Source: Zymomonas sp.
GTDB lineage: Bacteria > Pseudomonadota > Alphaproteobacteria > Sphingomonadales > Sphingomonadaceae
Direction of reading: 5' to 3'
Assembly (NCBI GenBank): GCA_027489105.1
Contig: JAIYAJ010000561.1
Span: forward strand, 1 to 21,652
DNA length: 21,652 bases
Positions within the stretch are counted from its first letter, which is position 1. Every line of letters starts with the position of its first letter. The notes beneath the pieces were generated by a model, which saw nothing but the letters and a program-made list of their open reading frames with translations, was not told the origin of the DNA and made no database searches. The position numbers were made by a program, and so were the translations under genes. Of the stretch, positions 1 through 7,704 are shown piece after piece.

Positions 1-128
1 CGGCTTATGACCAGCGGCGGTGATGCCGGCGGCTCGATGATCGGGGGTGCCGGGTGGAAGGGTTGCTCCCCCTCCATGCCGGCCGGCCTGTCTCGCCCTG
101 ACGGGCTCAGGATCGCGGCCGTCGGCAT
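1..128 (-). CDS. Hypothetical protein, N-terminal part only (cut by window edge)
   Basis: An open minus-strand frame starts with ATG at 128 and runs off the left edge, giving 42 residues (MPTAAILSPSGRD... to ...ASPPLVIS). The start is supported by a GGGAGG ribosome-binding site six bases upstream. It follows the DUF445 gene on the same strand after a gap of only 63 bases, so the two may be co-transcribed. The visible part is rich in proline and has no motif I recognise; no function is assigned. The reading rests on the ribosome-binding site, the spacing and the frame staying open to the edge. Confidence 0.5.
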   Translation of the reverse strand, partial: MPTAAILSPSGRDRPAGMEGEQPFHPAPPIIEPPASPPLVIS

Positions 129-191
129 TGCCAACCTCCCGACATCGCCCAGATCGATTCGCATCCGCCACGACCGGCGGACGTCCCGTGT

Positions 192-1463
192 TCAGAGCAG
201 GCCGGACAGGATGTGGAGGCCGACCCCGATAAGTCCGCCGACGATGGTGCCGTTGACGCGGATATATTGCAGGTCGCGTCCCACCGCATTTTCCAGCTGC
301 GACGTCACCGTGCGGGCATCCCAGCTGCGAATCGTCTCGGACACCAGCTTGACGATACCGTCGCCATAATCGGCGACCAGCCCGACGGTGATACGACGGG
401 CGAAGCGGTTGATCGTCAGGCGCAGCTGCGCGTCCGTCTGCAGCGTCTCTCCCAGCTGGCGGAGCGCTGCGCCGAATTGTCCGCCGATCGCTGCATCGGG
501 ATTGCGCGCGCTCTCGATCAGCTTCACCCGTGCATTCTGCCACAGCGTGTCGAGCCAGGCGGCGACTGCGGGGCTGGCGATGATCTCCGCCTTCATCGCA
601 GCGACCCGTTCGCGCATCACGGGATCGTTCTGCAGCCGGTCGGCAAGCTGTTCCAGCCCCTCCTGCGCCTTGCTGCGCAGCGGATGATCGGGGTCGGTCG
701 CCATGTCGTCGAGCAGCTTGTGCAGCCCCTCGACGATCGCGGTCGACAATTTCTCGTCGAGGCCGGTCCAGCGCATGAACTTGCCTGTCCGCGACTGGAC
801 CATGTCATGGATCATCGTCTCGTTGTGGAGCAGGATGCGGCCCGCCCAGCCGATCAGCCCGTCGAGCATCTCGGCATGGCGGTTCTCCACGATCGCCGCG
901 TCGAGCGTGCGGCCGATCAGGGGGGCGATGTCGAACGCCTTAAGCCGGCTCGCCAGCGCGCCCTTCACCATCGCGCCCAGCCGATCGTCGCCGAGCAATT
1001 CAAGAATGGTTGCCAACGCACGACCGATGCCGCCGCGCGCGCGGCCGGGCGCCGGAGGCTGGGCGAGAAGCCGGCCGATCGCGGCAGCCACATCGACCTT
1101 CTGCATCCGTCGGGCGACGACCGAGGCTGTGAGAAAGTTGACCCGCAGAAAGGCGGCGAGATTGTCGCCGATCCGGTCCTTGTTGCGCGGGATGATCGCA
1201 GTGTGCGGGATGGGCAGGCCGAGCGGGTGACGGAACAGCGCCGTCACCGCAAACCAGTCGGCAAGGCCGCCGACCATCGCCGCCTCTGCGAAGGCGCGGA
1301 GATAGCCCCATACGGCAGATTCGCCGGGCGCCTCGTGCGATCGGGCGAGGATGTAGAGGCCCGCCATCACGACGAGCAGGCCCGATGCGACGACGCGCAT
1401 GCCGCGCACACCGCCCTGCGCGGGATTGAAGCGGTCGAGCCCGGTCGCCTGGAAGATGTTCAT
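192..1463 (-). CDS. DUF445 family membrane-associated protein (YjiN-like)
   Basis: A protein of 423 residues matching the DUF445 family, whose biochemical role is not established. Near the N-terminus is a hydrophobic segment (about residues 24-42). It is followed by the family-typical stretch around residues 60-110 with GGLADWFAVTALFRHPLG and IIPRNKDRIGDNL. A long, mostly helical middle follows, and the C-terminus has a hydrophobic anchor with the typical NGTIVGGLIGVGLH pattern (about 404-421). The protein is therefore probably anchored in the inner membrane at both ends. The ATG at 1463 has only a weak ribosome-binding site; an internal methionine at residue 22 is an alternative start. It lies downstream of the RND pump gene but is separated from it by a hairpin that looks like a terminator, so it probably has its own promoter. 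Confidence 0.85.
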   Translation of the reverse strand: MNIFQATGLDRFNPAQGGVRGMRVVASGLLVVMAGLYILARSHEAPGESAVWGYLRAFAEAAMVGGLADWFAVTALFRHPLGLPIPHTAIIPRNKDRIGDNLAAFLRVNFLTASVVARRMQKVDVAAAIGRLLAQPPAPGRARGGIGRALATILELLGDDRLGAMVKGALASRLKAFDIAPLIGRTLDAAIVENRHAEMLDGLIGWAGRILLHNETMIHDMVQSRTGKFMRWTGLDEKLSTAIVEGLHKLLDDMATDPDHPLRSKAQEGLEQLADRLQNDPVMRERVAAMKAEIIASPAVAAWLDTLWQNARVKLIESARNPDAAIGGQFGAALRQLGETLQTDAQLRLTINRFARRITVGLVADYGDGIVKLVSETIRSWDARTVTSQLENAVGRDLQYIRVNGTIVGGLIGVGLHILSGLL

Positions 1464-1500
1464 GCGATCTAAATGACCGTTGGGCGGGATAGTTCAACCA

Positions 1501-1531
1501 AAAGGAAAGCCGCCCCAGCCTTTCGGGCGGG
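1501..1531 (-). terminator. Probable intrinsic terminator of the RND efflux operon
   Basis: Read on the minus strand, CCGCCC (1530-1525) pairs with GGGCGG (1515-1510) across a nine-base loop. It is followed by CTTTCCTTTT, a broken U-tract. A longer alternative stem also exists (1509-1516 with 1538-1545, eight perfect pairs). It lies 27 bases past the stop of the RND pump gene and before the DUF445 start, which fits transcription ending here. Confidence 0.55.
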
Positions 1532-1557
1532 ACGCGGGGGGCGGCATGGTCGGTCCC

Positions 1558-4500
1558 TCATTCGGCGGCGTGCGGCGTGCCCTTCGTCTCATGGTCCGCC
1601 GGCGTGATCAGGAACTTGCCCAGCTTGGGGCCGATCCATTTCTCCAGATCGTCCGCCAGGGTGAAGCCCGCCGGCACGATAACGAGCGTCAAGAGCGTCG
1701 ACATGGTGATCCCGCCGATCACGCAGACCGCCATCGGCGCACGCCAGCTGCTGTCGCCCGAGAGACCGAGCACGATCGGCAACATCCCCGCGATCATCGC
1801 GACCGAGGTCATGATGATCGGCTGAGCGCGCTTGTGGGCGGCCTCGAGGATCGCTTCCGTGCGGTCGACACCGCGACGCATCTCCTCGATCGCGAAATCG
1901 ACGAGCAGGATCGAGTTCTTCGCCACGATGCCCAGCAGCATCAGCAGGCCGATATAGACCGGCATCGAGACCGACATGCCCCAGATCTTCAGGAAGACGA
2001 TCCCGCCCAGGGGGGCCAGCAACAGCGAGCCCATGTTGACGAAGGGCGGCAACACCCGCTTGTAGAGCAGCACCAGCACCGCGAAGACGAGCAGCACGCC
2101 GGCGGTCACCGCGATGACGAAGCCGGCGATCAGATCGCCCTGCAACTCCTGCTCGCCGAACTTGACCTGGCGGACCCCGAGCGGCAGCGCCTTCAGGATC
2201 GTCGATTTGTCCATATAACCATAGGCTTCGCTGCTGATGACCCCCGGGGCCAGGTCGGCACCGACCACGAGACGGCGAACCTGATTATAGCGACGGATCT
2301 TTGACGGCCCCGCGCCGAACGAGATGTCGGCGACGACCTTGAGCGGGACCGATGTGCCGAAGCTGGTCTGCACCGGCAGATTCTCGATCGCCGCGAGATC
2401 GCGACGCGAGTCCTCGCTCAACGAAACGCGGATCGGGATCTGGCGATCGCTCAGCGAGAATTTCGCCATATTCTGCTCGATGTCGCCCAAAGTCGCGATA
2501 CGGATCGCATTGCTCAGCGAGGCGGTCGTAACCCCCAGATCGGCGGCAAGGTCGAGACGCGGCTTGATGATCAGCTCGGGGCGCTGGATGTCGCCGTCGA
2601 TGCGCGGGTCGCGCATCAGCGGGCTCGTGCGCATCTGTCCGATCAGGGTGTTCGCGGTCTGCTGAAGGATGATCGGATCGTCGCCGGCCAGCATGACCGT
2701 GATGTCGCGGCCGAACCCGCCGCTCTGCGACTGGAAGTTTACCCGCGCATCGGGGATCTTCGCCAGCAGCGGGGCGGTCTCCCGCTCGAACTCGATGCTC
2801 GAGCGCTTGCGCTCGTTGGCGGGTTTCAGCGTGACGTAGATCGTCGCGAAGCGGGTGTCGCCATTATCGCCGATATCGGCGAAGGCGTTGAGCACCTCGG
2901 GCTGGCTGCGCAGGATCTCGGTCGCCTGGTCGGCCACGCGCTGCGTATCCTCCGCAACCCGCGCGCCCGGCGTGAGCTCGATCTTGACCGAGCTGTAATC
3001 GATGTCGAGTGGCGGCTGGAACTCGCTCGGGGTCGTCGCAAACAAGATGATCGTGAGAATGAAGGAGACGACGCCCAGCCCGATCGTCTTCCAGCGGTTC
3101 CGCAGCGACCATTGCAGCACGCCGATATAGCGATCCATCATCGGGCCGCCGCCATGCTGCTTCACACCCTCCGCCTTGAGGAAATAGGCTGCCGCCATCG
3201 GCGTGATCAGGCGCGCGACCAGCAAGCTCATCATCACGGCGACAGCAACGGTAAGGCCGAACTGCTTGAAGAACTGACCGGGGATGCCGGGCATGAACGA
3301 CACCGGCAGAAACACCGCCACGATCGACATCGTCGTGGCGACGACGGCAAGGCCGATCTCGTCGGCCGCGTCCATGGCGGCCTGATAGGCGCTCTTGCCC
3401 ATGCGCATGTGCCGGACGATATTCTCGATCTCGACGATGGCGTCGTCGACGAGGATGCCTGCCACCAGGCTGAGCGCGAGCAGGCTGATCGTGTTCAGCG
3501 TGAAGCCCATCAGGCTCATGAACCAGAATGTCGGGATCGCCGAGAGCGGGATCGCTATCGCCGAGATCAAGGTCGCGCGCCAGTCGCGCAGGAAGAAGAA
3601 CACCACCACGACCGCGAGCACCGAACCTTCGATCATCGCGTCGATGGCCGAGTGATATTGCTCCTTGGTATAGGGAACGCTCGTGTAGAGTTCCTTATAC
3701 TCGACCTTGGGGTTCTCCTTGCGCAGCTCGTCGAGGACCTTGACGACATTGTCATAGACCTCGACGTCCGAAGCGCCCTTGGCCTTCTGGATGCCGACCG
3801 ATAGCACCTGACGGTCGTTCATCTTGGAAATCTGGCGCTGCTCCCCGAAGGAGTCGCGCACGGTGGCGATATCCGCCAGTCTTACGGTGCGCCCGTCGCC
3901 GACCGAAATCTGGGTCTGGCCGAGCTCATAGGCCGATGTGGCGTTGCCCAGCACGCGGACCGACTGTTCGGCGCCGGCCAGTTCGGCACGCCCGCCAGCG
4001 GCGTTGAGATTGGTTGTGCGCAGGATGTTGTTGACCTGCACCGCAGTCACGCCCTGCGCCTGCATCCGCGCAGGGTCGAGAATGACGCGGATCTCGCGCG
4101 AGACGCCGCCGCCGCGAAAGGCGCCTGCAATGCCTTCGATCGCCTGCAACCGCTTGATGACCGTATTGTCGGTGTACCAGCTGAGCTGCTCGAGGGTCAT
4201 GTCGAGACCTTCGACCGAATAATAGGCGATCGGCCCGCCATCGACGTCGATGCGCTTGGTCACCGGCTCCAAAATGCCTTCGGGCAGTTCGGACCGGATC
4301 TTGGACACCGCGTCGCGCACGTCGTTGACCGCGCGGTCGACCGGCGTCCCGAGCTGGAACTCGATATTCGTGCCGGACAGGCCCTCGCTGACATAAGAGG
4401 TGATCGACTTCACATTGCCGATCGACGACACCGCCGCCTCGACGCGCCGGGTGATCTGCGTCTCCATTTCGGTCGGCGCGGCGCCGGGCTGCAGGATTTC

Positions 4501-4644
4501 GACACTGACGCCGGGGAAGCTGATGTCCGGCATCTGGTTGATGTCGAGGCGCGCGAAGCTGATCAGCCCGGCGAGCGTCAGGCCGAGAAACAGCACGATC
4601 GGTGGAATGGGGTTCCGGATCGCCCAGGCGGAGATGTTGTTCAT
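1558..4644 (-). CDS. RND-family efflux transporter, inner-membrane pump (HAE1/AcrB-like)
   Basis: A full-length 1028-residue pump subunit. Members of this family use the proton gradient to push drugs or other hydrophobic compounds from periplasm or inner membrane through a tripartite channel. Visible features are a first membrane helix (about 10-30) and a large periplasmic loop. The TM4 segment reads GILVDDAIVEIENIV, with the proton-relay aspartates at D400 and D401. A second periplasmic loop covers about 540-830. The TM10 motif LLGIVAKNSILLVDFAIEE carries the conserved lysine K909. The length and the twelve-helix layout are normal, and no damage is seen. The gene starts 14 bases after the adaptor gene ends, so the two form an operon. 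No outer-membrane channel gene is present; a TolC-type protein from elsewhere would be needed. The substrate is not predictable. The paired Asp residues favour an HAE1-type drug pump over a heavy-metal pump. Confidence 0.93.
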   Translation of the reverse strand: MNNISAWAIRNPIPPIVLFLGLTLAGLISFARLDINQMPDISFPGVSVEILQPGAAPTEMETQITRRVEAAVSSIGNVKSITSYVSEGLSGTNIEFQLGTPVDRAVNDVRDAVSKIRSELPEGILEPVTKRIDVDGGPIAYYSVEGLDMTLEQLSWYTDNTVIKRLQAIEGIAGAFRGGGVSREIRVILDPARMQAQGVTAVQVNNILRTTNLNAAGGRAELAGAEQSVRVLGNATSAYELGQTQISVGDGRTVRLADIATVRDSFGEQRQISKMNDRQVLSVGIQKAKGASDVEVYDNVVKVLDELRKENPKVEYKELYTSVPYTKEQYHSAIDAMIEGSVLAVVVVFFFLRDWRATLISAIAIPLSAIPTFWFMSLMGFTLNTISLLALSLVAGILVDDAIVEIENIVRHMRMGKSAYQAAMDAADEIGLAVVATTMSIVAVFLPVSFMPGIPGQFFKQFGLTVAVAVMMSLLVARLITPMAAAYFLKAEGVKQHGGGPMMDRYIGVLQWSLRNRWKTIGLGVVSFILTIILFATTPSEFQPPLDIDYSSVKIELTPGARVAEDTQRVADQATEILRSQPEVLNAFADIGDNGDTRFATIYVTLKPANERKRSSIEFERETAPLLAKIPDARVNFQSQSGGFGRDITVMLAGDDPIILQQTANTLIGQMRTSPLMRDPRIDGDIQRPELIIKPRLDLAADLGVTTASLSNAIRIATLGDIEQNMAKFSLSDRQIPIRVSLSEDSRRDLAAIENLPVQTSFGTSVPLKVVADISFGAGPSKIRRYNQVRRLVVGADLAPGVISSEAYGYMDKSTILKALPLGVRQVKFGEQELQGDLIAGFVIAVTAGVLLVFAVLVLLYKRVLPPFVNMGSLLLAPLGGIVFLKIWGMSVSMPVYIGLLMLLGIVAKNSILLVDFAIEEMRRGVDRTEAILEAAHKRAQPIIMTSVAMIAGMLPIVLGLSGDSSWRAPMAVCVIGGITMSTLLTLVIVPAGFTLADDLEKWIGPKLGKFLITPADHETKGTPHAAE

Positions 4645-4658
4645 CGCGCTTTCCTCGC

Positions 4659-5837
4659 TCAGCGGGCGGCGGGGCGGTTGGACAGCTGCGGTGTGACCTT
4701 GTCGCCGGGGTTGAGGAAGGCACCTGCGGACAGGACGACCTTCTCGTTGCCCTGCAGGCCCGACAGCACCACGACCCCGGCATCGGACACGTCGCCCGTC
4801 TTGACCTCGCGACGGATCACCTTGTCGTCGGGACCGACAACAAAGACGAAAGAACCCTTGTCGTCGTGCAGCACGGCCGACTCGGGCAACTGCGGCGCCT
4901 TGACGGTACCGCTGCGGATCGCCGCGCTGGCAAAACCGCCCGGGCGAAGCGCCGGGTCATAGCGCAGCTGGATGCGCGCCGTGCCCTGGCGCGTCTGCGG
5001 ATCGATGACCGGGGAGATCTGCCACACCGTCCCCGCAAAGGCGCGACTGCCGCCGATCGGGGTGACCTGCGCGGTATCGCCGACCTTCAGCCGGGCGATG
5101 TCCTGCTCGGCGAGCTGGGCGCGGATTTCGATCTCGCCGTCCTTCGCGACGCGGAACAGCGCGCCGGCACCTGCGCCGACCACCTGGCCCGGCTCGACCG
5201 CGCGGGTCAGGACGAGGCCGGAGGCGGGCGAGCGAATGCTGAGCCGGCCGATCTGGGCGCGGCTTTCGCCGAGCTGCGCTTCGGCCACGGCCACGCGGGC
5301 GACTGCCGCGTCGCGGGTGGCGGTGCGGCGGTCGATATCGGCCTTGGAGATGAAGCCACGGGCGACCAGCGCCTTGGCGCGGTCGAGCTCGGCCTGCGCC
5401 AGCTGTGCATCGGCGCGCGCGACGCGGACACCGGCGGCCAGCGAGGCGGCCTGCTGCGTCTGGACCGATCGCTCGATCACCGCCAATGTCTGGCCCGCCT
5501 TGACCCAGGTGCCCGGTTCGACGATCACCGCCTGGACCATCCCGCCTTCGCCGGCGATGCCGACCGGCATCTCACGCTTCGCAGCGAGCGTGCCGGTTGC
5601 GGAGACGGTGGTGACGACATCGGTGCTGCCGGGGATGATCACGGTCACGCCGGGTGCCGGCGGGGCGGCGGGCTTGGCCTTGTCGCCACCGAACAGGACA
5701 TATCCGATCACGCCAAGCGCGATCAGGCCCGCAACAGCGGCCCCGATGATGGTCCAGCGGCGGCGGCGGGCCTGCTCCTCGTCGAAGTCATAAGCCCTGT
5801 AGTCCGTCTGGATGCCGGATTCGACGTTCATCCCCAT
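4659..5837 (-). CDS. RND efflux periplasmic adaptor subunit (membrane fusion protein)
   Basis: A 392-residue adaptor that bridges the inner-membrane pump and an outer-membrane channel. The order of parts is a short cytoplasmic N-terminus with an RRRR cluster (24-27), one membrane helix (about 29-49), and a proline/alanine linker. Next come a first half-lipoyl segment (about 90-122, with VEPGTWVKAGQTLAVIE), an alpha-helical hairpin rich in Ala, Arg and Gln (about 125-195) and a second half-lipoyl segment (about 198-222, SPASGLVLTRAVEPGQVV). Beta-barrel and membrane-proximal domains follow. The uncleaved membrane helix, rather than a lipoprotein signal, is what anchors it. Two ATG codons compete (5837 and 5831); neither has a strong ribosome-binding site, and the first is used here. 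It is the promoter-proximal gene of the operon, behind the palindrome at 5882-5898. Confidence 0.92.
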   Translation of the reverse strand: MGMNVESGIQTDYRAYDFDEEQARRRRWTIIGAAVAGLIALGVIGYVLFGGDKAKPAAPPAPGVTVIIPGSTDVVTTVSATGTLAAKREMPVGIAGEGGMVQAVIVEPGTWVKAGQTLAVIERSVQTQQAASLAAGVRVARADAQLAQAELDRAKALVARGFISKADIDRRTATRDAAVARVAVAEAQLGESRAQIGRLSIRSPASGLVLTRAVEPGQVVGAGAGALFRVAKDGEIEIRAQLAEQDIARLKVGDTAQVTPIGGSRAFAGTVWQISPVIDPQTRQGTARIQLRYDPALRPGGFASAAIRSGTVKAPQLPESAVLHDDKGSFVFVVGPDDKVIRREVKTGDVSDAGVVVLSGLQGNEKVVLSAGAFLNPGDKVTPQLSNRPAAR

Positions 5838-5881
5838 AATCCCGTAATCGGCCGCGCGGGCCCCCTTCGCTTCGATCCAGC

Positions 5882-5898
5882 TGTATTATATTAATACA
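5882..5898. promoter_or_regulatory. Perfect palindromic operator candidate in the efflux promoter
   Basis: TGTATTA and TAATACA are exact inverted repeats separated by TAT, forming a 17-base AT-only core in a GC-rich setting. It lies in the region between the divergent efflux operon and the SIMPL gene. It overlaps the predicted -10 element of the efflux promoter. RND operons are commonly controlled by TetR- or MarR-type repressors binding such sites. No regulator gene is adjacent in this window, so the binding protein is unknown. Confidence 0.55.
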
Positions 5899-5911
5899 TC
5901 ACCCCGCTCAA
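5883..5911 (-). promoter_or_regulatory. Predicted sigma70-type promoter of the RND efflux operon
   Basis: On the minus strand, TTGAGC (5911-5906) and TAATAC (5888-5883) are spaced by 17 bases. A TATAAT two bases upstream (5890-5885) is an alternative -10. The adaptor start codon lies about 45 bases downstream. Because the -10 is inside the palindrome, a bound repressor would block polymerase. This is inferred from sequence pattern only. Confidence 0.4.
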
Positions 5912-6044
5912 GGGGCAGCGCTCGAGACGAAAGCCGCAGGGATCATAACGGTCCCGAAAGGCGTTCATGCCGCGTGCAGCGAGGATCCACCAAAGTGCGG
6001 ATAGCACGCACGGGGAGTTGCGGCAAAGCAGGAGCAAGACCAAT

Positions 6045-6785
6045 ATGGCAGTTAGTTTTTCCCGTTTCGGTGGCGCGGCGCTTCTGGCCGCAGCTGCGGC
6101 AGCGCCGCTGATGGCGCAGCAGCCGATGCTTCCGCCGGGCCATCCGCCGGTGATCGGCACGCGGCTCGACATCGTCGCGTCCGGCGAAGTCACCGCCATT
6201 CCGGACATCGCCACCGTCGGGGCAGGGGTCGTAACGCAGGCACCCACCGCCGCCGAGGCGATGAAGGATAATGCCCGGCGCACGGCGGCGACCGTCGCGG
6301 CGATCCGCAAGGCGGGTGTCGCCGACCGCGACATCCAGACGACATCGGTCTCGCTCAGCCCGCAATACCGTTATGCCGACAACCAGCCGCCGGTGATCAC
6401 CGGTTATCAGGCGTCTTCGCGTGTGAGCGTGCAGTTCCGCGATATCAAGGCGGCAGGCCCCGTGCTCGACGCGCTGGTTGCTGCGGGCGCCAACCAGATC
6501 GATGGCCCGTCGCTGTCGATCGACAAGCCCGAGCCCCTGCTCGACAAGGCGCGCGAGCAGGCCGTGGCCACGGCGAAGCAGCGCGCCGATCTCTATGCCC
6601 GCGCAGCCGGCATGCGCGTCAAGCGTATCCTCGCGATCAGCGAAGGCTCGACCGAACCCATGCCGATCTATCGCCCGATGGCTGCGATGGCGATGGTGCG
6701 CAAGGAGGCCGCTGCCGACACGATGATCGAAGCCGGCGAGCAGAAGATGTCGGTCAGTATTTCTGTGACGTTCGAACTCGAATGA
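6045..6785 (+). CDS. SIMPL domain-containing (DUF541) secreted protein
   Basis: A 246-residue protein with an N-terminal signal peptide (MAVSFSRF, then an alanine-rich core ending LMA-QQ near residue 24) and a SIMPL/DUF541 domain filling the rest. The family is periplasmic or secreted and poorly understood; members have been linked to oxidative stress and to protein interaction. Conserved-looking parts are VASGEVTAIPDIATVGAGV near the start of the domain, the central TTSVSLSPQYRY, and the helix KAREQAVATAKQRADLYARAAG. The start at 6045 is chosen over an in-frame ATG 26 codons upstream for two reasons. It begins directly with the signal peptide, and it has AGGAG ten bases before it. It is transcribed away from the efflux operon, with about 200 bases between them. 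Confidence 0.88.
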   Translation: MAVSFSRFGGAALLAAAAAAPLMAQQPMLPPGHPPVIGTRLDIVASGEVTAIPDIATVGAGVVTQAPTAAEAMKDNARRTAATVAAIRKAGVADRDIQTTSVSLSPQYRYADNQPPVITGYQASSRVSVQFRDIKAAGPVLDALVAAGANQIDGPSLSIDKPEPLLDKAREQAVATAKQRADLYARAAGMRVKRILAISEGSTEPMPIYRPMAAMAMVRKEAAADTMIEAGEQKMSVSISVTFELE

Positions 6786-6790
6786 TGGTC

Positions 6791-6826
6791 CGGCGGTGAC
6801 GCGCGCGCAGCGTGGCGTCACCGCCG
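6791..6826 (+). terminator. Strong hairpin after the SIMPL gene
   Basis: CGGCGGTGACGC (6791-6802) and GCGTCACCGCCG (6815-6826) form a perfect 12-bp stem with a 12-base loop, five bases past the SIMPL stop codon. There is no clean T-run afterwards, so it may be a weak or factor-assisted terminator. The stop codon of a small gene on the opposite strand lies inside the stem, which could make it bidirectional. Confidence 0.5.
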
Positions 6827-6994
6827 CCCGCCGGCCTTCCATCCGCTTTGCCTTTGCGGCGGTCTAAAGCCTGTTTGGGATCGTCGGCGCGATGAGGAAC
6901 GGCGGATGCGGCCGACGATGTCGGCAATGACGACGCTGGCGAGGAAGGCGAGAAAGACTCCCGCGATGAACCATCGGATGAGCGCGCTTTCCAT
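6818..6994 (-). CDS. Small single-pass membrane protein, hypothetical
   Basis: A 58-residue frame beginning MESALIRWFIAGVFLAFLAS has one hydrophobic helix (about residues 5-24). A strongly basic tail follows (RIRRSSSRRR, then more Arg, Lys and Gln), consistent with an inner-membrane protein with a positively charged cytoplasmic tail. The ATG at 6994 has GGAG eight bases upstream, which supports it over a start 11 codons earlier. A plausible promoter lies upstream (7098-7126). Against it, the gene is short, no family is recognised, and its end runs into the hairpin of the convergent SIMPL gene. Function unknown. Confidence 0.4.
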   Translation of the reverse strand: MESALIRWFIAGVFLAFLASVVIADIVGRIRRSSSRRRSQTGFRPPQRQSGWKAGGRR

Positions 6995-7059
6995 GGTGGT
7001 TGCTCCGGCGAATGGCTGACAAGGCACGCAAAGCTGAACCGGCTACGCCTCGCTGCTCC

Positions 7060-7078
7060 CGATCGCTCCCAGCGATCG
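7060..7078. promoter_or_regulatory. Hairpin or operator-like inverted repeat in a divergent intergenic region
   Basis: CGATCGCT and AGCGATCG are perfect eight-base inverted arms around CCC. It lies between the minus-strand small membrane protein gene and the plus-strand gene at 7251. It would fall in the leader RNA of the former if the promoter at 7098-7126 is real. It could be a protein-binding site or an RNA hairpin; nothing in the sequence decides between them. Confidence 0.3.
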
Positions 7079-7097
7079 AGCCATCCCCGATCACCAC

Positions 7098-7126
7098 CAT
7101 ATACTCGTGATACGAAACCGGATCAA
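7098..7126 (-). promoter_or_regulatory. Predicted promoter for the small membrane protein gene
   Basis: On the minus strand, TTGATC (7126-7121) and TATATG (7103-7098) are separated by exactly 17 bases. Each element matches four of six consensus positions. It would produce a leader of roughly 95 bases before the ATG at 6994. Confidence 0.3.
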
Positions 7127-7250
7127 TCACGGCTGCCGCGTCTGCGTCAGGCGTGGCATCCCCTGCACGCAACGAACTTTCCTCCCGCTGATAATGATCA
7201 GGCGCGATGACAGCATGTGTTGGGTGGGGATGCGGGTGCGGGGAGGAGAT

Positions 7251-7520
7251 ATGCTGGTGCGCTTTTCGGTCGGAGGCGAATGCCTCTTCGAAGCGGAAGT
7301 GACGTGCGTTCCGGCGGCAGGCTCGGAGGTCATCTTCGTCAGCTCCGCAGCGGGGCGCGGCATACCGACTGGCAGCGTGGTGGCCGCTCGGGTGTCGGCC
7401 GAGATCGGCCCGATCTTCGATTTCAGCGCCGATCCGCCGCTGGTCGTCCTCTCTCTTGACCAGGCTCAGGCGATGCCGCCCATTAGCGGCGGACCGTCCG
7501 CGCAGGACGGCATGGCGTAG
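7251..7520 (+). CDS. Hypothetical protein, 89 residues
   Basis: A short frame starting MLVRFSVGGECLFEAEVTCV with an excellent ribosome-binding site (GGGGAGGAG three bases before the ATG). The first 65 residues alternate polar and hydrophobic positions, which suggests a small beta-rich domain. The last 20 or so are rich in Pro, Gly, Ala and Ser and probably disordered. There is no signal peptide, membrane helix or motif that I recognise. The frame stays open upstream, but that part is dominated by Arg and Cys and looks non-coding. It stands alone between the divergent small membrane protein gene and the CoA-transferase gene; no functional link is evident. Confidence 0.5.
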   Translation: MLVRFSVGGECLFEAEVTCVPAAGSEVIFVSSAAGRGIPTGSVVAARVSAEIGPIFDFSADPPLVVLSLDQAQAMPPISGGPSAQDGMA

Positions 7521-7625
7521 CGTCGCGTGCAAACGGACATAGGCCAAAGACCAAGGGTTCTGGACAGGCGTTCATAAGGAATCGCTATCAAATCCACCAT
7601 ATTGCGTATTGGACAGCCCCGGTCT

Positions 7626-7700
7626 CTTCCCGGACATTTTCCGCCAGAAAAGCATAGATGTCGGGAAGTGGGATGCAGCGCAGCCATAGCTGTCGGGACG
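7626..7700. promoter_or_regulatory. Repeat-containing leader upstream of the double CoA-transferase gene
   Basis: Two copies of a 16-base direct repeat, CATAGATGTCGGGAAG (7653-7668) and CATAGCTGTCGGGACG (7685-7700), match at 14 positions and start exactly 32 bases apart, about three DNA turns. An inverted partner, CTTCCCGGACA (7626-7636), pairs with the end of the first copy except for one extra G. The second copy covers the ribosome-binding region of the gene starting at 7705. This looks like a regulator-binding array or a leader structure; the protein involved is unknown. Confidence 0.35.
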
Positions 7701-7704
7701 AGCG

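Noticed and set aside
213..1472. A 419-codon plus-strand open frame opposite the DUF445 gene
   Set aside because: Mirror-frame artefact; the minus-strand product matches a known family over its full length.
4602..5894. A 430-codon plus-strand open frame opposite the efflux adaptor gene
   Set aside because: The minus-strand adaptor is clearly real, and this frame has only Gly/Asp/Arg-rich sequence without motifs.
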